DNA of 26,390 nt from NCBI GenBank assembly GCA_002338525.1, contig DDIM01000011.1, forward strand, positions 1-26,390, written 5' to 3'. Made by a program: the position numbers and the translations under genes. Positions within the stretch are counted from its first letter, which is position 1. Each line of letters begins with the position of its first letter. Positions 1 to 7,822 of this stretch are shown in pieces. The DNA comes from Micavibrio sp. UBA1850 (GTDB taxonomy: Bacteria > Pseudomonadota > Alphaproteobacteria > Micavibrionales > Micavibrionaceae). Below the pieces are notes generated by a model. That model was not told where the DNA came from, did not search any database, and saw only the letters and a list, made by a program, of their open reading frames with translations.

Positions 1-429
1 AATGTGGGCGTTATCTTAGAAATTATGCCCTGTGCAGGCCGAGAAATTGAGACTGCAAAAGTTGCGCTTGATGTCATGTCACAGATATGGGATGACCATG
101 ACAAACTATTGATTTCTAGTTTTAAAGCGACAGCTCTTGAAACAGCTCTTGAAGTTGCAGAAGATTGGAATAGAGGCTTGTTATTTGAAACAGACATTGA
201 GGAAAATTGGCAAGATATTGCACAAGCCCTTCACGTTTCAACACTCAATGTTAACGGCAATACGATTACACGTGAAATGGTTGAAGAGATGATGGAAATG
301 GGCCTCCCCATTATTGCCTATACGATCAACGACCCTATGCGCGCGCAAGAGTTACAACGATGGGGGGTGGATACTATTATCACCGACACCCCAGATATAA
401 TTAAAGAAAATATCCTAACGGTACATTAA
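1..429 (+). CDS. Glycerophosphodiester phosphodiesterase, 3' part
   Basis: C-terminal part (about 143 residues) of a GDPD-family enzyme, which hydrolyses glycerophosphodiesters to glycerol-3-phosphate and an alcohol. The frame is open to the left edge, so the N-terminus lies outside the window. The visible part opens with VGVILEIMPC, matching the family strand that carries a metal-binding Glu (LEIKP type). It ends with the typical last strands: NGNTITREMVEEM, then LPIIAYTIND, then GVDTIITDTPDII. This is the UgpQ/GlpQ TIM-barrel pattern. The active-site His pair near the N-terminus cannot be checked. The stop codon lies inside the loop of a hairpin at 414-441. The family call is firm; whether it is a cytosolic UgpQ type is inference. 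Confidence 0.85.
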   Translation, partial: NVGVILEIMPCAGREIETAKVALDVMSQIWDDHDKLLISSFKATALETALEVAEDWNRGLLFETDIEENWQDIAQALHVSTLNVNGNTITREMVEEMMEMGLPIIAYTINDPMRAQELQRWGVDTIITDTPDIIKENILTVH

Positions 430-441
430 GTTACCGTTAGG
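414..441 (-). terminator. Convergent hairpin terminator
   Basis: Perfect 10-bp inverted repeat: CCTAACGGTA (414-423) and TACCGTTAGG (432-441) with an 8-nt loop. It lies between the converging ends of the phosphodiesterase gene and the small gene at 452-736. Read on the minus strand the stem is followed by a T-rich tail (ATATTTTCTTT), as expected of an intrinsic terminator for the minus-strand gene. On the plus strand the tail is not T-rich, so termination that way is less certain. Confidence 0.65.
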
Positions 442-451
442 CTAAGTCACT

Positions 452-736
452 TTAGGCTACGGCTGCTGCAGGTGTTACCTTAGCAACAACACATTCACCT
501 TTGTAATTTTCAACAGGTAAAACTTTAAGTTCGACCTTTGTACCCAATTCCAAGCCCTGAGTATCAGAGCGAACTTCTGAGCAGTGATTAAATGACCCAT
601 TTGGATTCGCTTGCTCTGAAACCAGATTAAATTCTATACAACGATGACCTTTGTCATTTACGCTAACGACACCATATGCGTCTGCGTAATTGTCATCATT
701 TGCGTCCATTTTGTGTACAGGCCAATAACTTGTCAT
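452..736 (-). CDS. Small uncharacterised protein (94 aa)
   Basis: I do not recognise a family. The start chosen is the ATG at 736, giving MTSYWPVHKMD..., because AAGGAG sits 7-8 nt upstream. An in-frame ATG at 796 would add 20 mostly hydrophobic residues but would place this ribosome site inside the coding sequence. The protein is soluble and acidic, with two Cys in the centre (HRCIEF, FNHCSE), a strand-rich look (GTKVELKVLPV, GECVVAKV) and an Ala-rich end. There is no signal peptide with the preferred start. It follows fabI on the same strand with a gap of about 100 nt and ends at a hairpin, so it may be a separate unit or an operon tail. Confidence 0.6.
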   Translation of the reverse strand: MTSYWPVHKMDANDDNYADAYGVVSVNDKGHRCIEFNLVSEQANPNGSFNHCSEVRSDTQGLELGTKVELKVLPVENYKGECVVAKVTPAAAVA

Positions 737-842
737 TTTAATCTCCTTGCTAAATATGCTGGTAAGGCTAACAAAAAGAATGTTCAAACGCAACATAATT
801 TTACGTAAGAACTTTTTTTAAAACTTTATTACTCTATTGAGA

Positions 843-1637
843 CTAGAATTTTGAGAGCGCGTCGTGAGGCGGCATACCAACCGCATTAAATCCACAGTCC
901 ACATAATGAATCTCACCTGTTACAGCAGTAGATAGATCAGACAGCAAATAAAGCCCTGTACCGCCAAGCTCTTCAAGCTCAACAGGTCTACGAAGCGGTG
1001 ACGTTAGCGTATTGTATTTAAACGTTGTTCGCGCACCTCCAATAACCGCACCTGCAAGTGTTCTCATAGGACCTGCGGAAATAGCATTTACACGTATACC
1101 TTCAGGGCCTAGGTCTGCTGCAAGATAACGTACAGATGCTTCAAGAGCAGCTTTCGCAACGCCCATTACGTTATAATTTGGCATGACTTTTTCTGCACCA
1201 TAGTAGCTGAGTGTTACGGCTGAGCTACCTTCACTCATCATATCTTTTGCGCGACGCATAACTGATGTAAATGAGTAGCAAGAGATGTGCATAGTGCGGT
1301 GGAAATTATCAAGCGATGTATCTACGTAGCGTCCCGCTAACTCATCCTTGTTAGAATAAGCGATCGCATGAACGATAAAGTCTATTTCGCCCCACTCTTC
1401 TTTCAATGTCAAGAACAGGTTATCAAGAGAGTCTTCATTCGACGCATCACAGTCTAATACAATCTTAGACCCTAGGCCTTCAGCCAAGGGCTTTACACGT
1501 TTACCAAAAGCATCGCCTTGGTAAGTAAATGCCAATTCAGCACCCTCTTTATGGAGAGCCTCAGCCATCCCCCATGCAATCGAGCGCTCGTTTGCCACGC
1601 CCATAATCAAACCTTTTTTACCTTGCATCAATCCCAT
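843..1637 (-). CDS. fabI: Enoyl-[acyl-carrier-protein] reductase (NADH)
   Basis: FabI reduces trans-2-enoyl-ACP in the last step of each fatty acid elongation cycle, in the cytosol. The 264-residue length is normal. The N-terminal nucleotide-binding segment reads GLIMGVANERSIAWGMA, the divergent Rossmann motif of the FabI branch of short-chain dehydrogenases. The catalytic Tyr-x6-Lys is Tyr155/Lys162 in PNYNVMGVAKAALE, with the usual second Tyr about ten residues before (SYYGAEK). SAGPMRTLA is the substrate-loop motif. It is the last gene of the fabA-fabB-fabI run and starts 5 nt after the fabB stop. FabI is the triclosan target; resistance cannot be inferred from the sequence. Confidence 0.97.
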   Translation of the reverse strand: MGLMQGKKGLIMGVANERSIAWGMAEALHKEGAELAFTYQGDAFGKRVKPLAEGLGSKIVLDCDASNEDSLDNLFLTLKEEWGEIDFIVHAIAYSNKDELAGRYVDTSLDNFHRTMHISCYSFTSVMRRAKDMMSEGSSAVTLSYYGAEKVMPNYNVMGVAKAALEASVRYLAADLGPEGIRVNAISAGPMRTLAGAVIGGARTTFKYNTLTSPLRRPVELEELGGTGLYLLSDLSTAVTGEIHYVDCGFNAVGMPPHDALSKF

Positions 1638-1642
1638 GCGCG

Positions 1643-2863
1643 TTATCCTTTATACTTTGAAAGTGCGAGCGTACAATTCGTCCCACCAAAACCGAAACTA
1701 TTTGAAAGCATTGTATCGTGATCAACATTATCAATGCGTGAAGTTGCAATTGGCATACCTTCAGCACCTTCATCAAGTGTTTCGATATTAATACTTGGTG
1801 CGACAAAGTCATTTTCCATCATCAACATTGAGTAGATGGCTTCCTGCGCGCCTGTTGCACCCAAAGAATGGCCCGTCATTGATTTTGTAGCACTAATATG
1901 TGGAATATCTTTACCATCAAAAACTTCGCGGATGGCTGTGATTTCGCCAATGTCTCCAACAGGCGTTGAGGTTCCATGTGTGTTGATGTACGTCACTTTG
2001 CCGTTAACTGTCTCTAGAGCTTTTTCCATGGCGCGCTTCCCGCCTTCACCACTTGGTGCGACCATGTCGTAGCCATCGGATGTTGCCCCATATCCTGTGA
2101 TTTCAGCATAGATTTTCGCGCCACGTGCTTTTGCATGTTCCAATTCCTCAAGAACCAAAACAGCACCACCACCTGCAATCACAAATCCATCACGGTTTGC
2201 ATCATAGGCACGTGCGGCCTTTTCAGGCGTGTCATTATATTTAGACGACATCGCACCCATCGCATCAAATAGAGCAGACAGTGTCCAGTCTAGCTCCTCA
2301 GCACCACCAGCAAACATAACGTCCTGCTTGCCCCACTGGATCATTTCTGTCGCATTTCCAATACAATGCGCAGATGTCGCACATGCAGAAGAAATTGTGT
2401 AGTTCACACCCTTGATTTTGAAGTTAGTAGAGGCTGTGGCTGATGTCGTTGACGACATGGCTTTTGGCACAGAAAACGGCCCAATACGTTTAGGGCCTTT
2501 CTCACGCGTAATATCAGAAGCCAAAACTTGCGCACGTGTTGAGGGACCACCAGACCCAACGATAATTCCTGTACGCTCGTTAGAAACAATAGTCTCATCC
2601 AGATTCGCATCAGCTATTGCCTGCTCCATACACAAATGCGTATAGCCAGCTGCATCTCCCATAAAACGCCATAGACGCTTGTCTATTTCCTCTTTTAGGT
2701 CAATATCAGGCTTACCATGAACTTGAGAACGAAAGCCAAGATCAGCATATTCTTGAGAGAATGTGATCCCAGATTTTCCCTCTTTCAAAGATGTTAAAAC
2801 TTCATCTTTATTATTTCCAATACAAGATATAATTCCGATACCTGTAACAACAACACGACGCAT
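1643..2863 (-). CDS. fabB: 3-oxoacyl-ACP synthase I (beta-ketoacyl-ACP synthase)
   Basis: A condensing enzyme that elongates acyl-ACP with malonyl-ACP. In FabA/FabB organisms it carries out the elongation of cis-3-decenoyl-ACP that commits carbon to unsaturated fatty acids. It has 406 residues with the full Cys-His-His triad: Cys161 in SSACATSAHCIG, His296 in NTHGTSTPVGD and His332 in KSMTGHSLGATGA. The C-terminal NSFGFGGTN glycine motif is present. FabB rather than FabF is chosen because it lies next to fabA, as in many proteobacteria. It starts 37 nt after fabA ends. Confidence 0.95.
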   Translation of the reverse strand: MRRVVVTGIGIISCIGNNKDEVLTSLKEGKSGITFSQEYADLGFRSQVHGKPDIDLKEEIDKRLWRFMGDAAGYTHLCMEQAIADANLDETIVSNERTGIIVGSGGPSTRAQVLASDITREKGPKRIGPFSVPKAMSSTTSATASTNFKIKGVNYTISSACATSAHCIGNATEMIQWGKQDVMFAGGAEELDWTLSALFDAMGAMSSKYNDTPEKAARAYDANRDGFVIAGGGAVLVLEELEHAKARGAKIYAEITGYGATSDGYDMVAPSGEGGKRAMEKALETVNGKVTYINTHGTSTPVGDIGEITAIREVFDGKDIPHISATKSMTGHSLGATGAQEAIYSMLMMENDFVAPSINIETLDEGAEGMPIATSRIDNVDHDTMLSNSFGFGGTNCTLALSKYKG

Positions 2864-2900
2864 AGCGCTTCCTTTTTACTAACTTTTATTTTTTGATTAA

Positions 2901-3419
2901 TTAGGCGGCTGAATTATCGAACAATCCAACCTTCATACCTGAAACTTTACACGCAACCTTATCGTCTGCATATACAGTTCCATCGCCAATACCCATTACA
3001 AGCTTACCACTTATAACGCGTTTAATATCAACAACATATTTAACTTTCTTCGTTGTTGGCACGATCTGTTCAGAAAGTTTTAATTCACCTAAACCAAGTG
3101 CACGACCAGAGCCAAGCTCGCCCTTCCAGCCAAGATAAAAACCAAGCAATTGCCACACAGCATCTAAACCAAGACAGCCAGGCATAACCGGATCATTTTT
3201 GAAGTGGCACTCGAAAAACCAAAGATCAGGATTAATATCAAGTTCTGCTTCAATCACGCCTTTTCCATAGGCGCCGCCTTCTTCTGATACATTTGTAATG
3301 CGATCAAACATCAACATTGGTGGCAATGGTAGCTTTGCGTTGCCTTCTCCAAACATTGTGCCTTCACCACAAGATATGATTTCATCGTAAGTATAACTCG
3401 ATTTTTGAACAAACGTCAT
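2901..3419 (-). CDS. fabA: 3-hydroxydecanoyl-ACP dehydratase/isomerase
   Basis: FabA dehydrates 3-hydroxydecanoyl-ACP and isomerises the trans-2 product to cis-3-decenoyl-ACP, the branch point to unsaturated fatty acids. It has 172 residues, standard for the family. The active-site His72 lies in FFECHFKNDPVMPG and Asp86 in GCLGLDAVWQLLGF. It is the first gene of a three-gene minus-strand operon with fabB and fabI, preceded by a promoter-like element at 3475-3503. The FabA/FabB pair implies anaerobic-type unsaturated fatty acid synthesis independent of a desaturase. Confidence 0.97.
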   Translation of the reverse strand: MTFVQKSSYTYDEIISCGEGTMFGEGNAKLPLPPMLMFDRITNVSEEGGAYGKGVIEAELDINPDLWFFECHFKNDPVMPGCLGLDAVWQLLGFYLGWKGELGSGRALGLGELKLSEQIVPTTKKVKYVVDIKRVISGKLVMGIGDGTVYADDKVACKVSGMKVGLFDNSAA

Positions 3420-3474
3420 TGTCTCTCGCTCTTCTTTCCAATTGTTAGTTTTAGTGCCTTAAATAACGAGGCTA

Positions 3475-3503
3475 TTTATAAAAGGGTTTACCGTAAAGGG
3501 CAA
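3475..3503 (-). promoter_or_regulatory. Candidate fabA promoter with palindrome in the spacer
   Basis: On the minus strand, -35 TTGCCC (3498-3503), a 17-nt spacer and -10 TATAAA (3475-3480), about 55 nt before the fabA start. The spacer contains the palindrome TTTAC-N-GTAAA (3487-3497), where a repressor would block RNA polymerase. Just upstream are two TTTGTAA copies (plus strand 3508-3514 and 3518-3524) spaced exactly 10 bp, about one helical turn. The element is visible; the regulator is unknown. Confidence 0.55.
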
Positions 3504-3567
3504 ACACTTTGTAATAATTTGTAACAAAGGGTGAATTTATCAAGGCCTAGCCTAGACTTATTGACAT

Positions 3568-4569
3568 TTATTCTTCGTAAAAGATGCGCTCAGGTGATGA
3601 TTTTACCTGAGGATACATGGCTTTTAAGCCACGGTAGCTCTCAACAAGCGCGGCCATAGCAAGCGGCTTTGCAATGGCGTGGGGCATATCGGGTGTATCC
3701 CCCGTTGCCACAACAGCAAGCATTCGTCCCGCTGCTTTTGCACAAGCAACGGCTTGTTCTTCAACGGTCATAATTGATAGCGCGTTGAAAAATTTGTCAC
3801 ATAATGGGCGAATCTCTTGAATAAGTTCAACGGGCGGATCGGCAGGGCAATCATTTGCGGCCATGCCCAAATTCCAACTGCTTCCTGCAGGAACCCCCAT
3901 TCTGGTCGCCTCATGTGTCATCACGGAAATAATGGTTTCAAACTGCTCATCATCATTCACAAGTAAACACTGTGATGTCTCATCAGAACAATGACCAAAG
4001 CTATGGCCTGCATACGCGCTCAATCCACATACGCCATCTGCCAATGACCACTCATTGCTTGATATCTTTTTATCGATAACCAAATCGCATAGTTCCTGCG
4101 CCGCAACTTCATACGCCATGCATCGCGTCGAAAACTCCATAAATAAACGCAAGCTTTCTTCACGAGGTATATTTTCATTTTCCCATGCTGTGAGGTAGCT
4201 TTGTAAAATCCATAAAACAAAATCAAAATAGGCAAATTCACATTCCGCCCATTCATCAAGTATAAATCGAGAAAGCGAACGTCCCTGCTCTGAAATCTGG
4301 TCAATCCATTGAGAATTTGGCAACGTCCATGCGGCAATAGAATCGCTGTATGGCTGGGCGCGTAAAATATCAGCGAGCTTGTGAAAGCCCGCCTGCATAG
4401 TCTCATCTGGTTTTTCAAACATGAAACATGTCTCTACATACAATCCAGATAGCGTTAGCAAACAGTCTGTGACTTTAGGGCTGTCGCTTCCTGTCGTCAC
4501 AGCAAGTGTTTTATCCATATGAGAATGAAGAAACGCAATCAGGTCTGATTTTTCAGGTGTAAGACGCAT
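3568..4569 (-). CDS. Uncharacterised helical protein (333 aa)
   Basis: No family recognised. The ATG at 4569 (MRLTPEKSD) is preferred because AGGA precedes it by a few nt; a longer frame to 4686 would add 39 His- and aromatic-rich residues running through the DnaA-box region. The protein looks soluble and mainly alpha-helical, with no signal peptide or clear membrane span. Cys are scattered (about ten), and one centre has His and Cys close together (YAGHSFGHCSDETSQC). It lies about 130 nt downstream of the SH3 gene on the same strand and ends before the fabA promoter. Function unknown; I would not assign one. Confidence 0.65.
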   Translation of the reverse strand: MRLTPEKSDLIAFLHSHMDKTLAVTTGSDSPKVTDCLLTLSGLYVETCFMFEKPDETMQAGFHKLADILRAQPYSDSIAAWTLPNSQWIDQISEQGRSLSRFILDEWAECEFAYFDFVLWILQSYLTAWENENIPREESLRLFMEFSTRCMAYEVAAQELCDLVIDKKISSNEWSLADGVCGLSAYAGHSFGHCSDETSQCLLVNDDEQFETIISVMTHEATRMGVPAGSSWNLGMAANDCPADPPVELIQEIRPLCDKFFNALSIMTVEEQAVACAKAAGRMLAVVATGDTPDMPHAIAKPLAMAALVESYRGLKAMYPQVKSSPERIFYEE

Positions 4570-4634
4570 AGAATTCCTGTGCAGGTAAAGCCGAACGGCG
4601 TTGAAAAAGTAAGAATGCACAAAGAATATGTGCG

Positions 4635-4655
4635 TGTGGATAAGCTTGTGGATAT
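4635..4655 (+). promoter_or_regulatory. Pair of DnaA boxes
   Basis: TGTGGATAA (4635-4643), the exact complement of the consensus DnaA box TTATCCACA, is followed 12 bp later by TGTGGATAT (4647-4655, 8 of 9). Both face the same way. They lie in the gap between the SH3 gene (stop at 4702) and the start of the 333-residue gene (4569), about 65-85 bp before that start. DnaA acts as a transcription regulator at such sites in other bacteria; a role here is inference. Confidence 0.5.
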
Positions 4656-4701
4656 GTTTTAAATTTTGTAACCGAACGGCTAACAATTTAAGGATAGCAA
4701 A

Positions 4702-5208
4702 TTATTTATCTTGCGCAACGCCCCAAAGCACTTTTTTTTCTAAAAAGCCTCTATAGCCCGCAATACCTACTTTACAGTATAGTTCTGAACACTCATGTAC
4801 ACGAACCAAGCTGTCATCCTCTAGACGAACAACGCCCGCAGATTCAGGATTTTTCTTTTTACGTAGAATAACGTAGTTGCGTTCGTTATTTGCTTGAATA
4901 AGTGCAAAATCACGGGTTGATAAGAGGCTTCTGTGAATCCACCCCTCCTCGCCGTTAATATCGCGGACTTTCGCCCACTGATCGAATCTGGCACGCACCT
5001 CAAAAGGCCATCCTTTTTGCTGATAAACCCATTTAATAGGATGATCCGTTGAGGGGCCATAGCGCATGCGCGCTTCATCTTTGGCGAGGCTCATATATTC
5101 AGCCGCTTGCGCATGTGAAGAGCACAACACCATCGCAGACAGTAAAGTCAAAACCATCGCTACGGCTATATTGTTAGGGGCTCTTAGGATCATTATTTTA
5201 GCATTCAA
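4702..5208 (-). CDS. Periplasmic bacterial SH3-domain protein
   Basis: Secreted 168-residue protein. The N-terminus carries a hydrophobic segment (VAMVLTLLSAMVLCSS) and a plausible signal peptidase site after AQA, about residue 36. The mature part matches the alphaproteobacterial SH3-like family (COG3807, DUF1058): EARMRYGPSTDHPIKWVY, then FDQWAKVRD, then EEGWIHRSLL, and a second SH3-like half ending GFLEKKVLWGV. Such proteins are presumed to bind cell-wall material; no catalytic motif is visible. Start codons at residues 1, 6 or 18 are all possible. It is divergent from dusA, with about 50 bp between starts. Confidence 0.85.
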   Translation of the reverse strand: MNAKIMILRAPNNIAVAMVLTLLSAMVLCSSHAQAAEYMSLAKDEARMRYGPSTDHPIKWVYQQKGWPFEVRARFDQWAKVRDINGEEGWIHRSLLSTRDFALIQANNERNYVILRKKKNPESAGVVRLEDDSLVRVHECSELYCKVGIAGYRGFLEKKVLWGVAQDK

Positions 5209-5258
5209 TTTATTAAGTATTGGACTTTATAGTATTGTTTTTATATATCAAAGCCATC

Positions 5259-6221
5259 ATGAAGACACAAAAGAATAATTTCAAGAGGCCGCATATATCA
5301 ATTGCCCCTATGATGGCATGGACAGATCGCCACTGTCGTTACTTTCATCGACTGATCAGCCCGAATAGCGCTGCTTACACTGAGATGGTTACAACAGGTG
5401 CACTTCGATTTGGAGATCAACCACGTCATTTAGATTACAGCAATCAAGAACATCCCATCGCCTTACAATTGGGCGGAAATGACCCCAAAGATTTAGCGTT
5501 TTCTGCAAAACTTGGTGAAGATTGGGGATATGATGAAGTAAATCTAAATTGTGGCTGCCCAAGCGATCGCGTTCAAAATGGTGCATTTGGCGCGTGCCTT
5601 ATGAACGAACCTGATTTAGTTGCCGCATGTGTTCACGCAATGAATACAGCCATCGACATCCCCGTTACCGTTAAATGCCGTATTGGTATTGATGACAGTG
5701 AGGATTACGCGTTTTTAAATAAATTTATTAAAACGGTTGCCAATGCGGGGTGCGAGACTTTCATTATACACGCGCGCAAAGCATGGCTTAAAGGGTTAAG
5801 CCCTAAAGAGAACCGCGAAATTCCGCCCCTAAAATATGATGTTGTTTATCGTATCAAGCAAGAACACCCCCACCTCAACATTATTATCAATGGTGGTATT
5901 ACCACATGTGAAGAGACAAAAACCCATCTAACACACTGCGATGGTGTAATGATTGGGCGCGAGACGTACCAGAACCCCTATATACTTGCCGATATTGAAG
6001 CCACTATTTTTGGCCACAACAGTCCTTCACGTGATGAGGTGGCTATGCAAATGCATGAGTATATACAAGGCAATGATTTCGCACCGCATAGTGTCGTTCG
6101 TCATATGATGGGCTTGTATAAGGCACAAAAAGGAGGACGTATTTGGCGTCAAACTCTATCTGATTTTGCCCATGAGCCTGACGTTATTAAAATTGCATTA
6201 GACAAAATGAAAAGCGCCTAA
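5259..6221 (+). CDS. dusA: tRNA-dihydrouridine synthase A
   Basis: FMN-dependent enzyme that reduces uridines in the tRNA D-loop (U20 region). It has 320 residues from the ATG at 5259 (MKTQKNNF); a TTG at 5220 would add 13 residues, but family proteins start close to this ATG. Motifs in order: SIAPMMAWTDRHCRYF (FMN-barrel start), YTEMVTTGAL, NLNCGCPSDRV followed by GAFGACLM with the catalytic Cys113, VKCRIGID, FIIHARKAWLKGLSPKENR typical of DusA rather than DusB/C, and INGGITT and GVMIGRETYQNPY phosphate-binding loops. No clear ribosome site precedes the start. Confidence 0.95.
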   Translation: MKTQKNNFKRPHISIAPMMAWTDRHCRYFHRLISPNSAAYTEMVTTGALRFGDQPRHLDYSNQEHPIALQLGGNDPKDLAFSAKLGEDWGYDEVNLNCGCPSDRVQNGAFGACLMNEPDLVAACVHAMNTAIDIPVTVKCRIGIDDSEDYAFLNKFIKTVANAGCETFIIHARKAWLKGLSPKENREIPPLKYDVVYRIKQEHPHLNIIINGGITTCEETKTHLTHCDGVMIGRETYQNPYILADIEATIFGHNSPSRDEVAMQMHEYIQGNDFAPHSVVRHMMGLYKAQKGGRIWRQTLSDFAHEPDVIKIALDKMKSA

Positions 6222-6289
6222 GCATTTGCTGTCAATTATTTTTAATTAACGATTTCCAATATGATTTAAACCTTGTTATAGTTAACGGC

Positions 6290-6312
6290 CTTTTGAGGTC
6301 GCGCGCCAAAAG
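6290..6312. repeat. Inverted repeat upstream of the 201-aa gene
   Basis: CTTTTG (6290-6295) and CAAAAG (6307-6312) form a 6-bp inverted repeat around a GC-rich loop (GCGCGC), and GAGGTC occurs twice (6295-6300 and 6311-6316). It lies in the 133-nt gap between dusA and the next gene, about 45 nt before that start. It could be an operator or a leader hairpin. It has no T-tail, so it is unlikely to be a dusA terminator. I see nothing else in this gap apart from AT-rich sequence. Confidence 0.3.
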
Positions 6313-6354
6313 AGGTCTATATAGAATAATAATTATAAGACAAATAACACCATT

Positions 6355-6960
6355 ATGAGTTGGCATAGATTAGACGCAGATAAAACAAAATCACTGCTTG
6401 ATACAGTTCGATCAAGCGGTGAAGCCATATTGTTTTCTGAAAAGAATAACGAAGCAAAATGCATGCGCCTGCCTTTTTATAATGACCTACTATTGTATAG
6501 AATCGTCAATACCGCCTCTTTACCAATTTTTTCTATGGATTTTCTTGGTGCCGATGATGGGTTTTTTTATTTAGACGGGAGTGACACGCCCCTGTCTCGG
6601 GTCAGCCAAGCTGGGAAGCTACAGTTACGTGAAGACAACATAGCCGCCTATGTTCAGTTTTACTTTTACAATGTTGTGCAAGAAGATGGTGAAATTTACC
6701 CCTTGTTTATGGACGCACCACTTCCAGACCTTATGAATCAAAATATTCATGCCTCACAAATTGATTTGCCTGATGGCGCGCCTGTTTTTACGGCACAACA
6801 AGATGATGACGGGTTTTCTATTACAACACCATTGTACTTTGGTGGTTCGATGATGATTGGCGCAATTAAAGTTGCACTTGATGGAGCCGTTACAATTACT
6901 AATATTCGGCCCATGTTAGGCGAGAATTTAGGTGGCACGATAAACGATGCCTGGACGTAA
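6355..6960 (+). CDS. Uncharacterised protein (201 aa)
   Basis: No family recognised. Soluble, acidic, with no signal peptide or membrane segment. The first two thirds look mixed alpha/beta; the C-terminal third reads as beta-rich (PLYFGGSMMIGAIKVALDGAVTI within about 40 residues) and ends GGTINDAWT. There is a single Cys (residue 36) and no catalytic signature. It begins a short plus-strand group: the next gene starts 37 nt on and a 36-codon gene follows that, all before one terminator. The three probably share a transcript. Codon use looks like the neighbours, giving no sign of recent transfer. Confidence 0.65.
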   Translation: MSWHRLDADKTKSLLDTVRSSGEAILFSEKNNEAKCMRLPFYNDLLLYRIVNTASLPIFSMDFLGADDGFFYLDGSDTPLSRVSQAGKLQLREDNIAAYVQFYFYNVVQEDGEIYPLFMDAPLPDLMNQNIHASQIDLPDGAPVFTAQQDDDGFSITTPLYFGGSMMIGAIKVALDGAVTITNIRPMLGENLGGTINDAWT

Positions 6961-6997
6961 AGCAGGAAAACGAAGATTTTAATAGCAGTAAGATACA

Positions 6998-7594
6998 ATG
7001 AGCAAAGACAACAAAGACATTAGCGCCAACCCACTCAGTGGATCATTCGGAGGTTTAGGAAATCTATCGGACTCCTCTGCATACACGCACACAGACGCTG
7101 ACCCTATATTGAAGGCGGCTAAAGAGATTTTGGCTCAAATTCCTTCTGGGGCACGTCTTTTATCTATATTAAATGAGTATAACTACCCTATTAAAACAAT
7201 TAAGGGTCGTGAAATCACTTATAATAACCCTGATGATAAGAGCCTTTTCCTTGTGTTACCCCCACATGTTGAGGGCGCGCCAGAGCTTGTTGCACTTACG
7301 CTAGCGTGTGGTTTGCGTGACTTGGAACAAGGTTTAGTGGGCTTTACACGTCCGGATAAAGATTTAGATCCTGTCGAGTTTGCCTCAGTAACCTTTTCTA
7401 AATCTTTAGATATTATAGTTAACATGTGTCAAATTGCAGATGAACTTAAGGAAAACTTGGGATTTGATAAACCGCTTGACATTGTCGACGATTTAGGGCA
7501 TAGTGAGTTATATAAAGCGTACAAGGCTGAAGCGGATCATGACACACTAGTCGATATATTCGTACAAGGTGAGTATGAAGAGAGTAATAATTAA
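6998..7594 (+). CDS. Uncharacterised protein, possible degenerate zincin-like fold
   Basis: A 198-residue soluble protein with a Gly/Ser-rich N-terminus (about 25 residues) and then a compact helical domain. Two segments recall the layout of small bacterial metallopeptidase families such as DUF6782: ARLLSILNEYNYPIK followed by a beta segment, then ELVALTLACGLRDLEQG where those families have an AHELRHAWQ-type helix. Both zinc His would be replaced (Cys and Asp). If the comparison is right this is a non-catalytic relative; it rests on pattern memory and is uncertain. It sits between the 201-residue gene and a 36-codon gene on the same strand. Confidence 0.6.
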   Translation: MSKDNKDISANPLSGSFGGLGNLSDSSAYTHTDADPILKAAKEILAQIPSGARLLSILNEYNYPIKTIKGREITYNNPDDKSLFLVLPPHVEGAPELVALTLACGLRDLEQGLVGFTRPDKDLDPVEFASVTFSKSLDIIVNMCQIADELKENLGFDKPLDIVDDLGHSELYKAYKAEADHDTLVDIFVQGEYEESNN

Positions 7595-7609
7595 TAGGGA
7601 GAGTAACAA

Positions 7610-7720
7610 ATGATAAGAGCAGGACACACAGCCGCAGTTGCAGCAAGAAAACCACAAACGGTTTCAGCTATTCCAAACTATGGTGCTTCTTTCGCTGCAT
7701 TTACACCGAAAATGAAGTAA
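7610..7720 (+). CDS. Small protein (36 aa)
   Basis: Short reading frame with a strong ribosome site: AGGGAGAG begins 14 nt before the ATG. It starts 15 nt after the previous stop and ends 31 nt before a strong intrinsic terminator. The product is basic and Ala-rich: MIRAGHTAAVAARKPQ at the start, NYGASFAAF in the middle and PKMK at the end. There is no membrane segment. It recalls the other tiny gene at 13517 in length, the MI-Lys/Arg start, a central Lys-Pro and a Lys-ending tail, but the likeness is too weak to call homology. Function unknown. The signals around it, rather than its content, suggest it is translated. Confidence 0.55.
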   Translation: MIRAGHTAAVAARKPQTVSAIPNYGASFAAFTPKMK

Positions 7721-7751
7721 TTAAACTGCTACCTCACCTTTATAGGTTTTG

Positions 7752-7780
7752 AAGCCCGCTTTTCAGTGGGCTTTTATTTT
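7752..7780 (+). terminator. Intrinsic terminator
   Basis: Stem AAGCCCGC (7752-7759) pairs with GTGGGCTT (7766-7773) over 8 bp with one G-T wobble and a 6-nt loop (TTTTCA), followed by TTATTTTG. It ends the plus-strand unit 6355-7720. The suf operon converges from the other side and may use the same stem, but its reverse tail is not T-rich. Confidence 0.85.
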
Positions 7781-7822
7781 GTCTAAATAAAATGTTCAAA
7801 TAAAATTATAAAATTAAAAGAC

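Noticed and set aside
4020..4418. 132-codon minus-strand frame
   Set aside because: Lies within the 333-residue gene in another frame; no start signals and no recognisable content.
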